From contig PLCO01000009.1 in NCBI GenBank assembly GCA_003134815.1, forward strand, positions 251,010 to 315,009: a stretch of 64,000 nucleotides of DNA, given 5' to 3'. Within the stretch, counting starts at the first letter, position 1, and the number at the start of each line of letters is the position of its first letter. Origin of the DNA: Acidobacteriaceae bacterium. GTDB lineage: Bacteria; Acidobacteriota; Terriglobia; Terriglobales; Acidobacteriaceae. Below, piece after piece: positions 35,986 to 45,120 of the stretch. The notes under the pieces are model-generated. The model searched no databases. It worked only from the letters and a program-made list of their open reading frames with translations, and was not told the DNA's origin. The position numbers and the translations under genes are program-made.

Positions 35986-36050
35986 AGCAGGTTTTCGAAG
36001 CGCGGTATTTTTCGAGGCGCTGAACAAGTTTTTTCGAGGGCAGGAGAGAG

Positions 36051-36473
36051 ATGTCGACCTTTGTTCCGAGCGGCAAGGATATCAGCCGCAAATGGTATGT
36101 GGTGGACGCGAGCGGGCAGACCCTGGGGCGCCTGGCGAGCAAGGCCGCGATGGTGTTGTGCGGCAAGACGAATCCGAAATATGTGCCGTACATCGACATG
36201 GGCGATCACGTGATCGTTATTAATGCCGAGAAGGTGCGGCTGACGGGTTTGAAGGAGCAGACAAAGCTATACCGGCGCTATACGGGCTTTCCGGGTGGGC
36301 TGCGCGAGGAGTCGTTTACGCGGCTGATCAAGCGCCGGCCGGAGAAGGTTCTGGAAGAGGCGATCAAGGGCATGCTGCCGAAGTCGAAGCTGGGGCGCCA
36401 GATGGGCACCAAGCTGAAGGTGTATCGCGGCGACAAGCATCCGCACACGGCGCAGAAGCCGGTGGCGTTGTAA
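36051..36473 (+). CDS. rplM: 50S ribosomal protein L13
   Basis: The 140-residue protein contains [17 protein letters not shown] (about residues 14-30), [16 protein letters not shown] and the C-terminal [20 protein letters not shown], matching L13 throughout. It is an early-binding large-subunit protein. It forms the usual rplM-rpsI pair; the 77-bp gap to rpsI contains degenerate repeats. Confidence 0.98.
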   Translation: MSTFVPSGKDISRKWYVVDASGQTLGRLASKAAMVLCGKTNPKYVPYIDMGDHVIVINAEKVRLTGLKEQTKLYRRYTGFPGGLREESFTRLIKRRPEKVLEEAIKGMLPKSKLGRQMGTKLKVYRGDKHPHTAQKPVAL

Positions 36474-36545
36474 AGCAGGGACGTAGGGGCTACGGACTAG
36501 GGACTTAGGGACTAAGACAAGACTGACGGCTGAGAGCTAAGAGGA
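36474..36545. repeat. Degenerate short-period repeat between rplM and rpsI
   Basis: Variants of GGGACTTAGGGACTAAG and GACTGACGGCTGAGAGCTAAG, spaced 7-10 bp, fill the spacer. The 3' end (AAGAGG) acts as the rpsI ribosome-binding site. Confidence 0.55.
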
Positions 36546-36550
36546 AACGA

Positions 36551-36949
36551 ATGGCAGAGGATCTGGTTCAGTATTACGGCACGGGGCGGCGGAAGTCGGC
36601 GATCGCGCGAGTTTTTCTGCGTCCCGGCACGGGCGAGTGGAAAGTGAACGGCAAGAAGTTCGAAGAGCACTTTGTGACCGAACAGCAACGGGTGAGCGCC
36701 AAGCGCACGCTGGTGGTGGCTGAACTCGGTGCGAGCTTCAACGTGCTGACCACGGTGAGGGGCGGCGGAGTTTCCGCGCAGGCCGATGCGGTGAAGTTGG
36801 GCATTGCCCGCGCATTGGTTGAGTTCAACCCGGAGTTGCGCAAGCTGCTGAAGGCCGAAGGGCTGATGACGCGCGATGCTCGCCAGAAGGAACGCAAGAA
36901 GTACGGGCAGAAGGGCGCGAGAAAGCGGTTCCAGTTCTCGAAAAGATAA
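36551..36949 (+). CDS. rpsI: 30S ribosomal protein S9
   Basis: The 132-residue protein has [19 protein letters not shown] (residues 8-26), the [19 protein letters not shown] segment, and the basic tail ending [16 protein letters not shown], whose last Lys-Arg contacts P-site tRNA. ATG at 36551 follows AAGAGGAAA. Confidence 0.98.
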   Translation: MAEDLVQYYGTGRRKSAIARVFLRPGTGEWKVNGKKFEEHFVTEQQRVSAKRTLVVAELGASFNVLTTVRGGGVSAQADAVKLGIARALVEFNPELRKLLKAEGLMTRDARQKERKKYGQKGARKRFQFSKR

Positions 36950-36951
36950 TT

Positions 36952-37026
36952 TTCAGTTGTCAATTCTCAGTTTTCAGTCTCCTGTGTTCGTGGTACTGAC
37001 TACTGATCACTGATAACTGACAACTC
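36952..37026. repeat. Degenerate CAGTT/CTGA short-period repeat between rpsI and rpsB
   Basis: TTCAGTTGTCAATTCTCAG, then ACTGACTACTGATCACTGAT-like units and ACTGACAACTCG fill the start of the gap. The two halves are roughly reverse complementary (TCAGTTGTCA versus TGATAACTGACAACT), so the transcript could form a loose hairpin. Confidence 0.55.
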
Positions 37027-37106
37027 GCAACACCAAATCTCCCCGCAAGGGGATAAATCCGGGCAACAGAATCACCAGCCCGGATGCAGTCCACGAAGGA
37101 GGACAA

Positions 37107-37997
37107 TTGGCAACTATCACCATGAAGGAACTGCTCGAAGCGGGTGTTCACTTCGGGCATCAGACCAAGCGCTGGAATCCCAAGATGAAGGAATACATTT
37201 TTGGGGAGCGCAACGGAATTTACATCATCGACCTGCAGAAGACGCTGAAGCTGTTCAAAGAGGCGTCAAAGTTTGTGACGGAGCTGTGCGCGAGCGGGAA
37301 GACGATTTTGTTCGTCGGGACCAAGCGCCAGGCGCAGGATGCAGTTGCCGAAGAGGCCACGCGGGCGGGCATGCCCTACATCAACCAGCGCTGGCTGGGC
37401 GGCCTTTTGACCAACTGGGTGACGGTGCAGAAGTCAGTGAAGCGCCTGCAGGAACTGGATGAGATGGCCACGGACGGCCGCTATGACCTGTTGACGAAGA
37501 AGGAAGTCATCAAGCTCGAACGCGAGCGCAAGCATTTGCAGGCCAACCTGGCCGGCATCAAGAATATGAAGCGGCTGCCTGACGCGCTGTTCATCGTGGA
37601 CTCGAATAACGAGCAGATCGCGGTGAAGGAAGCGCGCAAGCTGGGGATTCCAGTGGTTGCCGTGGTGGACACGAACTGCGACCCGACGGTGGTGGATTAC
37701 GTGATTCCGGGCAATGACGATGCTTTGCGCGCGATCCGGCTGTTTACGTCGAAGGTTGCCGACTCGGCGGCCGAGGGCGTGAACCTGCTAAGCGACAAGG
37801 CGTTCACGGAAGAGGTTCCGGTGGCCGCGGATGCGGGCGCGAGCGAAGGCGCTGCAGATGGCGTGGACATTTCAGCGGAGTCCGAACCGAGCGAGGAAGT
37901 GGACCTGGAAGCTGCGCTGGGCGGTGGCATTCGCAAGGCGCCGGCGGCTGTGGCGGCGCTGCTGGAAGAGGCCGAAGTGGTGGAAGGCGCCAAGTAG
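37107..37997 (+). CDS. rpsB: 30S ribosomal protein S2
   Basis: The 296-residue protein begins with [20 protein letters not shown] in the form shared by most S2 proteins, which supports the TTG start at 37107 (AAGGAGGA 6 bp upstream). [14 protein letters not shown] and [19 protein letters not shown] are conserved. The last 55 residues (acidic and Ala/Glu-rich) extend beyond the E. coli protein, as in many S2 homologues. It is followed by a terminator and then tsf. Confidence 0.97.
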   Translation: MATITMKELLEAGVHFGHQTKRWNPKMKEYIFGERNGIYIIDLQKTLKLFKEASKFVTELCASGKTILFVGTKRQAQDAVAEEATRAGMPYINQRWLGGLLTNWVTVQKSVKRLQELDEMATDGRYDLLTKKEVIKLERERKHLQANLAGIKNMKRLPDALFIVDSNNEQIAVKEARKLGIPVVAVVDTNCDPTVVDYVIPGNDDALRAIRLFTSKVADSAAEGVNLLSDKAFTEEVPVAADAGASEGAADGVDISAESEPSEEVDLEAALGGGIRKAPAAVAALLEEAEVVEGAK

Positions 37998-38033
37998 TCT
38001 CAAGGTGCGCGGAAGCACGCAGGATTCGGAAGA

Positions 38034-38068
38034 GCGTGGCCGCTCGAATTTGGGGCCACGCTTTTCTT
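38034..38068 (+). terminator. Rho-independent terminator between rpsB and tsf
   Basis: GCGTGGCC (38034-38041) and GGCCACGC (38054-38061) form a perfect 8-bp stem with a 12-nt loop, followed by TTTTCTT. It would end or attenuate rpsB transcription before tsf. Confidence 0.75.
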
Positions 38069-38157
38069 ATGCCGGAAATTCTTCGGCGCGCAACACGATT
38101 GAGAATTCTTAACTGGTATGGATGAGAATGGCCGTCCGCGGCCAGGGAAAAAGAGAG

Positions 38158-38811
38158 ATGACTACGGTGAGCGAAAAAATTGATGCGAAGCTGGTGAAAG
38201 AGCTGCGGGAAAAGTCTGGCGCGCCGATGGGCGACTGCCTCAAGGCATTGCAGGAATCAAAAGGCGACATGGAAGAGGCATTCGTGGTGCTGCGCAAGCG
38301 CGGCATGGCCTCGGCGCAGAAGAAGTCCGCGCGCGTGACCAACGAAGGCGCGGTGGGCAGCTATATCCACGCCGGCGGCAAGATTGCCGTGCTGGTGGAG
38401 CTGAACTGCGAGAGCGATTTTGTGGCGAGGACCGAGGACTTTCAGGAGCTGCTGAAGGACGTGGCCATGCACATCGCGGCGAGCGATCCGCGCTATGTGA
38501 AGCCGGAGGACGTAACCACAGAGGATCTGGAGCGCGAGAAGGAGATCTATCGCGCGCAGGCCGCCGCAACGGGCAAGCCGGCCCCGGTGATCGAGAAGAT
38601 TGTGGACGGCAAGATGGCCAAGTTCTACGAAGAGGTTTGCCTGCTGGAGCAGCCTTTTATCAAGGACCAGGCGATCAGCGTGAAAGAGCTGATTGCGCAG
38701 AAGGTGGGCAAGCTGGGAGAGAACATTACAGTGCGGCGGTTTGCGCGCTTCAAGGTGGGCGCGCCTGACTGGACCGTGGCACAGACCAAGCCTGTGGAAG
38801 CGGCGGAGTAG
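38158..38811 (+). CDS. tsf: Elongation factor Ts
   Basis: The 217-residue protein has the EF-Ts signature VKELREKSGAPMGDCLKAL (about residues 12-30; typical members have TGAGMMDCKKAL), and ELNCESDFVARTEDFQ. It is a short form compared with the E. coli protein, lacking much of the C-terminal region. EF-Ts recycles EF-Tu by nucleotide exchange. I chose ATG at 38158, where MTTVSEKIDAKLVKELRE matches family starts; an upstream in-frame ATG at 38128 is possible. Confidence 0.96.
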   Translation: MTTVSEKIDAKLVKELREKSGAPMGDCLKALQESKGDMEEAFVVLRKRGMASAQKKSARVTNEGAVGSYIHAGGKIAVLVELNCESDFVARTEDFQELLKDVAMHIAASDPRYVKPEDVTTEDLEREKEIYRAQAAATGKPAPVIEKIVDGKMAKFYEEVCLLEQPFIKDQAISVKELIAQKVGKLGENITVRRFARFKVGAPDWTVAQTKPVEAAE

Positions 38812-38862
38812 CCGCACAGGGTTTGCCGCAACGCTCACGAAATCAGAATTCAATGCAAAGAG

Positions 38863-38896
38863 AAGGGGCAGTCCATTGCGGACTGCCCCTTTTGCT
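38863..38896 (+). terminator. Strong Rho-independent terminator after tsf
   Basis: GGGGCAGTCC (38865-38874) and GGACTGCCCC (38880-38889) form a perfect 10-bp stem with loop ATTGC, followed by TTTTGCTTT. It separates tsf from the convergent porin-like gene. Confidence 0.9.
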
Positions 38897-38916
38897 TTGG
38901 GTTAAATACGGTTTGC

Positions 38917-40710
38917 TTACGGCAGGTAGTACCGGAGCGAGGTGAAGATCATGCTGTCGTCGCCGTGCGCGCCGTTGCCGGAATTGGAAATGCCGCCCGC
39001 ACCGGACCAGAGGTCGCGGCGGAAGAGGCTGTACTGGATGCCCTGGCGCAAACGACCCTTGGCGCTGTTATGGATGTTCCACCAGTAGCCGGCGGTGAAC
39101 TCCTGCACGTCCTTGTTGCTGCCGCCGCAGTTCGCTGGGGCGATTGCGGCCGCGCCGCCGGCGGCTGCGGTGCCGTTGAACGTCTCGATCAAGCAACCCG
39201 ACATGTTCGTGCTGCGAGTGCCGTAACCAACCTGCGCTGTCCCGTTGAGCGCATAGTCGCGGTCGAGGTAGTCGCCGCCATAGTTGAAGTACATATTGAA
39301 ATTCGGTGTGGGGTTCAGCTCGATTGTGCTGAGCGCGGAGAATCCGTGGATGGGAGAGATGGTTGCATTCGGGCGCAGAGTGACATCGGCGATGGTGGAA
39401 GAGCCGTAACGGCCGACGCCCTGGCCCCAGAGGCCCTTGAGGCCGATCGTGATCTTCTTGCTGGCGAGCGGTGCGCGGAAGCCCCCGCCAAGGCCTGCGC
39501 CGATGGCGGTAGCGTTATACGGGCCGCTCAAAGTCGGATAGATGCGGTCGCGGAAGTTGCGCTCGATGCCGAACAATTCCCAGTGACCCCAGCCGGGCTC
39601 GAAGGCCATCTTCACGACGAAGTCCGGAGTGTAGTTGAACGAGTAGTTGGCGTTGAGGTTGTAGAGGCCGCCGCCGGTTCCGATGGAACCGAACAGTTCG
39701 TTGGCCGGGAGGCCCTGGCCCGCTGGGTTCAGCATCTCGGCGTTTTCAATGGAAGCGCCCAGGAACATGGTCTTGCCGAGGTCCTTGGAGACGCGGAAGC
39801 TGTATTGGCGCCCCCATACAAAGCCGGCTTCGTACTGTGCGTCGATGGTAGAGGGAAGAACCTCGGAGCCGCGCGTGAGGCCCTGAGTAGTCTCGGTTAC
39901 CAGAGACCATCCCTGTCCGCCGGAGAAGTCCCAGCCGCTGGCTGTCTTGGCGTCGGCCCATAGTTGGCGCTGGCGGAGAGTGTAGCTGTTCGACTGGTTA
40001 TTGTTCGAGGTAACGCCGGCGCTGAGCCAGTCCATCTCGTAGTAACCGGTGAGTGTGAAGGTGGGCAGCTTGCCGACGGCTTTGAGGGCCAAACGCGACT
40101 GACGGCCCGAACCGAAGAACTCGCTTAACTGCGACGCGTCGGAGTTGGCCAACGGGACGCCAGTAAAGGGAGTGTTGATGTCGCCGCCCGTGGCTCCCTG
40201 ACGCCACGCAGTTTCCGCCGCGATGAAGGAGCCTGTCGGCGAAAGCGTGATGCCCTTGAAGTGAAGGACGTCGGGACTGTTGATCGCCTTCTTGATACTC
40301 GTGGTCTCATCGGAGACCGTGGTGGCGAGCGAAACCGCATTAGTCTTTAGATCGCTGACCGTGCTTTGCAGAGTGGAAACGGCCGCTGCATTGTCAGTGA
40401 ACGCTTGCTGTTGCGCGGTGGCGTCGGCTTCAGCCTTGGCTGCTGCCGCCTGCGCATCGGCCGCGGCCTGCTGCGCCTGCTTCAACTGGTCATCCTTGGT
40501 AGCAAGGTCGGCCTTGAGACCGTCTATCTCGCCCTGGAATTGCTGTTTCATATCGTCGATCTGTTGTTGCACCGTGGGGCCGGCCGGAGCAGCGGGCTTT
40601 TTAGCAACATGCTTTTTGGCCGGCGGCGTGTTGCCGCTGGTTTGTGCGTAGGAAACAACCAAACCGGCTGCAAGAAACGCAACGGCAGCCGCTTTCACTG
40701 TCAATTTCAT
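38917..40710 (-). CDS. Porin-like outer-membrane protein with N-terminal coiled coil
   Basis: From ATG 40710 the protein has about 597 residues: a signal peptide (ending VVSYAQ), a basic Lys/Pro/Ala linker, a coiled coil (about residues 45-110, KADLATKDDQLKQAQQAAAD), then a long beta-rich domain with aromatic-Gly strands such as LTGYYEMDWLSAG and FNMYFNYGGDYLDRDYAL. It ends SLRYYLP. The coiled coil probably trimerises or tethers the barrel to peptidoglycan, as proposed for SlpA/OprB-like porins. Transcribed alone, ending near the tsf terminator. Confidence 0.82.
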   Translation of the reverse strand: MKLTVKAAAVAFLAAGLVVSYAQTSGNTPPAKKHVAKKPAAPAGPTVQQQIDDMKQQFQGEIDGLKADLATKDDQLKQAQQAAADAQAAAAKAEADATAQQQAFTDNAAAVSTLQSTVSDLKTNAVSLATTVSDETTSIKKAINSPDVLHFKGITLSPTGSFIAAETAWRQGATGGDINTPFTGVPLANSDASQLSEFFGSGRQSRLALKAVGKLPTFTLTGYYEMDWLSAGVTSNNNQSNSYTLRQRQLWADAKTASGWDFSGGQGWSLVTETTQGLTRGSEVLPSTIDAQYEAGFVWGRQYSFRVSKDLGKTMFLGASIENAEMLNPAGQGLPANELFGSIGTGGGLYNLNANYSFNYTPDFVVKMAFEPGWGHWELFGIERNFRDRIYPTLSGPYNATAIGAGLGGGFRAPLASKKITIGLKGLWGQGVGRYGSSTIADVTLRPNATISPIHGFSALSTIELNPTPNFNMYFNYGGDYLDRDYALNGTAQVGYGTRSTNMSGCLIETFNGTAAAGGAAAIAPANCGGSNKDVQEFTAGYWWNIHNSAKGRLRQGIQYSLFRRDLWSGAGGISNSGNGAHGDDSMIFTSLRYYLP

Positions 40711-41093
40711 TTGGGCCTCTCTTTTCCTCATGGAGTCGTGTTTGAAGTGGCAGCGCCCTCGAGCACAGCTGATGCAGAACCCTTCCGCATCCCGGACGCG
40801 TCGATAAATGGAAAATCTGCGAATTGAAAAATCTGCGGTATTCCCATCGGCGCGAAGATTAGGGGAGTGAAAAAGGACTGAGCCTCGCACCGGCAAAACT
40901 CGTCCTGTTGTTCCGCATCCAAGACTCGCAGAGCAAGATTAAGATTTGACGAATTCACGCAGAATTCACAGTGAATAGAAGGCGCAATTGCCGAGGGAAA
41001 GAAGATGGCGAAAAATTCAACTTCCATTTACACGCGCTTCGCTTTTTCGTCGCGATTTTGAGGGAGATTCAGGTGGAAACTTGCGAAACTGTG
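40711..41093. other. Intergenic region upstream of porin-like gene
   Basis: These 383 bp hold the porin promoter region on the minus strand and the tail of the PIG-L transcript. No gene or strong repeat was found. AT-rich stretches lie near 40800-40860 and 40930-41040. Confidence 0.5.
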
Positions 41094-44012
41094 CTACGGA
41101 CGCGGAGCAGCGGATGCAGCGGATGCGCTTGCGGCACCTGCGCTGAGGAGATTCGCGAGTAATCGATACGCACCCGGCACGAGCTCAGGGAACTGACGAT
41201 AGAGAGCGAACGCAACATATATATAAGATCCCTTTGCGCGATTCGCGATGAGCAGGCCGCCGCGTTGCGGATCCTGACCGGGATCGGCGGTCTCAGTGAG
41301 CGCCGTGTATGCGGGGTCCCAATGATCGAGGAATCCGTGGCCGCGTTCTTCAAACCACCCGTCGAAGTCAGCAGATGTAATTTGGTTGGGCCAGGCGAGG
41401 AGCGGGTTGGCTGGATCGAGCAGCTTGACCGGAGCCTGCTCGTCGACCACGCGCTCGGGCATGCCCTTCATTGCGAGCGGCAGCGGCGCGGGAAATGACG
41501 CGTCCTGATACTGCACAATGAGCGTTCCGCCTTGCTCGACGAATTTTTCGAGGCGCGGCTCGGCGGCGGTAAGCTCGGGCCGCTTGGAGTAGGCACGAAT
41601 GCCGATGACCAAAACATTCCACTGCGACAAGTCAGCGTTGGCAAGCTCGTCGTCGGTAAGGAGATGCGGCGTAATGCCCAGCGCTTCGATCGCCTCGGGA
41701 ACATGATCGCCTGTTCCCATAACGTAGCCGACGCGCAGGCCGCGCGCGACCTTCAGATCGACTTTGCGCGTGTGGAGCTCGGCGGCCTTGTACTGGTTGT
41801 ACGGAAGCAGACCGGGATCGCCGATGCTTTGCCAACCGACATCGTAGCTTTGATCGCCGACATGCGCGACAGCTTTGATCGCGTAGGCACGCGCGGCAAC
41901 GTCGCCGGCCGGAGAAACCGAGAAGACGAGCGGCTCAGAATCGCCTGCGCTGCCCAAATGAAATTCGCGCTGCGTCGGATCGGCGCGCCAGCCCTCCGGC
42001 AGCTTCAGATCGACGACTCCGTCGGCAGCGTGCTCGGCGTGCACGGTAACCTTGACCGGCAGCGGTGAACCATCGAGGGGAAGAATGCGCGCCTCAGGTT
42101 GCACGCGCACGTCGACTGCCGGCGTGACCACGAGCGGCTGATACACGCCGCCGACGCCTGAAACGCGCGCCAGCGTCTGCACCACCTGGCCAAGGCGAAT
42201 AGGCACGCCATCGAAGGAGAACTCCGCCCACGCGGCGAGAGGGTAGGGCGCGAAGGAACGCAATCGCCAGGCTTGATAGGCGATGTCGTAATAGGGCTGC
42301 TCGGTGGTGGGGCGCGTGAAGTAGGGCTGGGTGGGCGCGGCATCGGCGGGAACGTGAACGCGGAAAGTAAAGTCGCCGACGGGCGTGCCGGCTTGTTGCG
42401 CGTCAGCTTGATTCGGATTGGGCGGTCCGCCGGTGTCGTCGATCTTCCAGGGTGAGCCGTCGTTGCTTTCGAGCCAGACGCGGCTGAGGTGAGCCGCATC
42501 CAGGCCTTGCGCAAGATGCACGCGGACGTTGAACTCCTGGTCGGGGAAAACGCTGCGGGCGGTCTCGTCGGCAGAAACGCCGCGTCCTCCGAAACCCTGC
42601 CCGCGGCCGTCGCCGCCGGTTCTAAAGGCAACAAGGTCGAGGCCGAGCAGGTCTTTGAAGGCAACTTGAAACTGTTCGATCTTTTCGCCCAGCTCGAACT
42701 CGAGGTCCTCCTTCGCCTCGGCATCAAGGTCGCTCGACTTGACGCGCGCAAAGAGGTCAAGCGTCTCGCGGTAGATGGGCACAAGTTTGCGCGCAGCATC
42801 AACGCCGCTCTGGTTTTTGCAATCGCTCGTGAATGCGTTCAGGCTGCCCTGAATTTTGCCGAGGTCATCAACAAGCCACTGCGGTGGCGCGTTGCCTGCC
42901 AGCCGCGCGAGGCCTGCGATGCTGGTATCGATGTAAACCTTCGAATTCCCGAAGAGGTCGTTCTCGAACCACCTGCCATTGGTTGTGGGGTTAGCCGCCC
43001 CCGGCGCAGCAGCCCACAGGTGGTAGCTCGAAGAATCCGGGCCGCTGAGCGCCGGATTGGCGCCGCCATACTGCGACTTCTGCTCGCCCCAGCCTTCGCG
43101 CGCGATTTGAACGTAGGTACGGCCGAGCGCCGCATCCCATGTGCCGACTGGGATCGCCACGTCGGCTTTGGGCGCACCTTCGATCCACTCGCCGGTGACG
43201 TAATTGTGAAACCGTGCCGGCGCCCACTTGCCCGTCGCGTAATCGAGCATCTGACCGTTAGTGATGGGCGCAAACGGCGTGCGCGAGTAAACCGCAAGCG
43301 GCTGCCAAGGCTGCAAGCCATTCTTCAATTGCTCGGGAAAGATTTTTGGATCGGCGGCGGCCTTGAAGGCTTCCTGCGCGATTTCGCCGGAGACCTGATG
43401 CTGGCCGTGGCCATCGGTGAGTCCGCCGACGAAAGTGGACATGATGATCTGTGGGCGGACCATGCGGACGGCGAGGACTGCGTCATAGAGAACGCGATCG
43501 TGGCCCCACTTCTGAAACGACTCTTCCTGCGTCTTGGAGAAACCGAAGTCAGCCTCAGTGCCCCAAAGCTGGCGCGCGCCGTAGTATTCGTCGGCCTTGA
43601 GCAGTTCGCTGGTGCGAATAAGCCCAAGCGCATCGTAGCTCTCGGCGCCCAGCGCATTCTGGCCGCCCTCGCCCCGCGTTAGCGTGAGCAGCGTAACCCG
43701 CGCGCCCAATCCGCGCGACAAATAGGTCATCAGCGCGCCGTCTTCATCGTCAGGATGCGCCACGATGAAAAGCACGCTGGCCGTAGTGCCGAGGCGCTTG
43801 AGGGTTTGCTCCAGATCGGCAGCGCCGCGGTCTTCCGGCAATGGAAGCGCGCTCGCCGGAGGCTCGGGCAGCGGAACCTGGGCAAATTCGGATGCGGGTG
43901 TAGTGGACGCTACGTTTTGTGCGAGTAGTGGCGCGCGGCTAACGATCGCAATGAACGCAACCAATGCGGCGCAGAGTGCAATCAGACGCAGTTTGCCGGG
44001 GAACAAATTCAT
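41094..44012 (-). CDS. Secreted PIG-L/LmbE-family deacetylase, large form
   Basis: The 972-residue protein has a signal segment (about residues 8-31), then the zinc-binding AHPDDE motif (residues 85-90) and a downstream HGQHQVSG segment that supplies the third ligand, both diagnostic of PIG-L deacetylases. These hydrolyse N-acetyl groups of sugars such as GlcNAc derivatives. The rest (about residues 400-970) is beta-rich, with an NEW3-like Ig region (about residues 700-780) and a GATase-like C-terminal part (VLVIGIRAYSKRPEL). It lies 45 bp after scpA on the same strand. Substrate unknown. Confidence 0.87.
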   Translation of the reverse strand: MNLFPGKLRLIALCAALVAFIAIVSRAPLLAQNVASTTPASEFAQVPLPEPPASALPLPEDRGAADLEQTLKRLGTTASVLFIVAHPDDEDGALMTYLSRGLGARVTLLTLTRGEGGQNALGAESYDALGLIRTSELLKADEYYGARQLWGTEADFGFSKTQEESFQKWGHDRVLYDAVLAVRMVRPQIIMSTFVGGLTDGHGQHQVSGEIAQEAFKAAADPKIFPEQLKNGLQPWQPLAVYSRTPFAPITNGQMLDYATGKWAPARFHNYVTGEWIEGAPKADVAIPVGTWDAALGRTYVQIAREGWGEQKSQYGGANPALSGPDSSSYHLWAAAPGAANPTTNGRWFENDLFGNSKVYIDTSIAGLARLAGNAPPQWLVDDLGKIQGSLNAFTSDCKNQSGVDAARKLVPIYRETLDLFARVKSSDLDAEAKEDLEFELGEKIEQFQVAFKDLLGLDLVAFRTGGDGRGQGFGGRGVSADETARSVFPDQEFNVRVHLAQGLDAAHLSRVWLESNDGSPWKIDDTGGPPNPNQADAQQAGTPVGDFTFRVHVPADAAPTQPYFTRPTTEQPYYDIAYQAWRLRSFAPYPLAAWAEFSFDGVPIRLGQVVQTLARVSGVGGVYQPLVVTPAVDVRVQPEARILPLDGSPLPVKVTVHAEHAADGVVDLKLPEGWRADPTQREFHLGSAGDSEPLVFSVSPAGDVAARAYAIKAVAHVGDQSYDVGWQSIGDPGLLPYNQYKAAELHTRKVDLKVARGLRVGYVMGTGDHVPEAIEALGITPHLLTDDELANADLSQWNVLVIGIRAYSKRPELTAAEPRLEKFVEQGGTLIVQYQDASFPAPLPLAMKGMPERVVDEQAPVKLLDPANPLLAWPNQITSADFDGWFEERGHGFLDHWDPAYTALTETADPGQDPQRGGLLIANRAKGSYIYVAFALYRQFPELVPGAYRLLANLLSAGAASASAASAAPRP

Positions 44013-44057
44013 CTCGCTCAGTTTACAAGGCGGCGGGTTCCAAGTCGGCAGGCAGCG

Positions 44058-45056
44058 TCATCGCCAGTCGTCGCGGGCGTTGGCCAGGCCTTCATTCATC
44101 ACGGCATCGAATCCCGCATTTTTCTTGACGAAGATCTCGCTAAACTCGCGGTCCTGGCGGAGCAGGATGGCCTGGAGGCGCACCAGCTCAAGCAGCGCGA
44201 GAAACATGGCGATGAGCGCGCGCTCGGAATGCGTGTGACTGAGCAGGCGGCGCAGCGCCACGGGCTTGTCTTCCATGGTGAGGCGGCGGGTGAGGAACTG
44301 GATCATCTGGCCGACGGTCACCGAATCTTCTTCCACATTGATGATGGGGCGATTGCGCGCGCGGTCGATAATGTCGCGGAAGATGCGGACGAGGTCAGTG
44401 GTGTCAGCAGCGATCTCCGGCTCCGCGCTCACGTCTTCGCGAAACTCGCGCACGCCTGGATTGGTCCAGGTGGCGGCCTCGAGCATCTGCTTGTCGTGCA
44501 GCATCTGCGCTGCATTGCGGAAGCGTTCATGTTCGAGCAGGCGATCGACGAGCTCGCGGCGCGGATCTTCGGCTGACTCTTCCGGACCGATGGGGGCGCG
44601 AGGAAGCAGCATTTTGCTCTTGATGTGGATGAGCAGCGCGGCCGCATAGATGAACTCGCCGGCCACGTCCATGTCACTGGCGCGCAAGTGGTCAACGTAG
44701 GCGAGGAATTGCGCAGTGATTTTGGCGATAGGAATGTCGTAGATGTCGATGTCCTGCTTGCGAATAAGGTCGAGCAGCAGGTCGAGCGGGCCGTCGTACA
44801 CCTGGCCGACGAAGACCGAGAAGGGCGACTGCTCGGCGTCAACACCGCGGGCTTTGAGGGCCGCGGCGACTTTCTCGGCGGTGGTTGGGCCGGCCGTCGG
44901 CGGATCGAAGGCGGGCGGGTCGAAGGGCAGCGCGGGGGTTGGGTCGGATGCGTGGGGAGCTTCGGCTTGCCGGGAAATTTGGGGCGCGGAGGCGGGCGCT
45001 GCTTCTTGCGCGGGCTTCGCTGCGCTCTCGTCGGATTGTGGAGAAGTATTCGTCAA
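44058..45056 (-). CDS. scpA: Segregation and condensation protein A
   Basis: The 332-residue kleisin has a conserved N-terminal region YDGPLDLLLDLIRKQDIDIYD (about residues 88-108) that binds the SMC neck, and a winged-helix C-terminus (ALIAMFLALLELVRLQAI). The first 75 residues are Pro/Ala/Gln-rich and look disordered, unlike shorter ScpA proteins. The start is TTG at 45056 with AAGAAGAGA upstream. ScpA with ScpB and SMC compacts chromosomes; scpB is not adjacent here. It lies 64 bp after trpS. Confidence 0.93.
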   Translation of the reverse strand: MTNTSPQSDESAAKPAQEAAPASAPQISRQAEAPHASDPTPALPFDPPAFDPPTAGPTTAEKVAAALKARGVDAEQSPFSVFVGQVYDGPLDLLLDLIRKQDIDIYDIPIAKITAQFLAYVDHLRASDMDVAGEFIYAAALLIHIKSKMLLPRAPIGPEESAEDPRRELVDRLLEHERFRNAAQMLHDKQMLEAATWTNPGVREFREDVSAEPEIAADTTDLVRIFRDIIDRARNRPIINVEEDSVTVGQMIQFLTRRLTMEDKPVALRRLLSHTHSERALIAMFLALLELVRLQAILLRQDREFSEIFVKKNAGFDAVMNEGLANARDDWR

Positions 45057-45120
45057 CTTGATCTCTTCTTTGGCAATCTCTTCTTCCGGTGTTTCGTGTC
45101 GTTCCGATTGAGCTTCAGCA

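Larger units (their letters stand above)
35595..36050 (+). other. tRNA-Arg to rplM gap with terminator, promoter and long leader
   Basis: No gene is evident in these 456 bp. They contain a terminator for the tRNA (35612-35634), a strong promoter (35635-35663), a leader of about 380 nt and a palindromic repeat near the end (35943-35985). A long leader before an r-protein operon can host autogenous control, but I recognise no known r-protein motif. Confidence 0.55.

Noticed and set aside
42489..43682. 397-codon frame antisense to the PIG-L gene
   Set aside because: The opposite strand has signal peptide and AHPDDE motif; the frame is a high-GC shadow.
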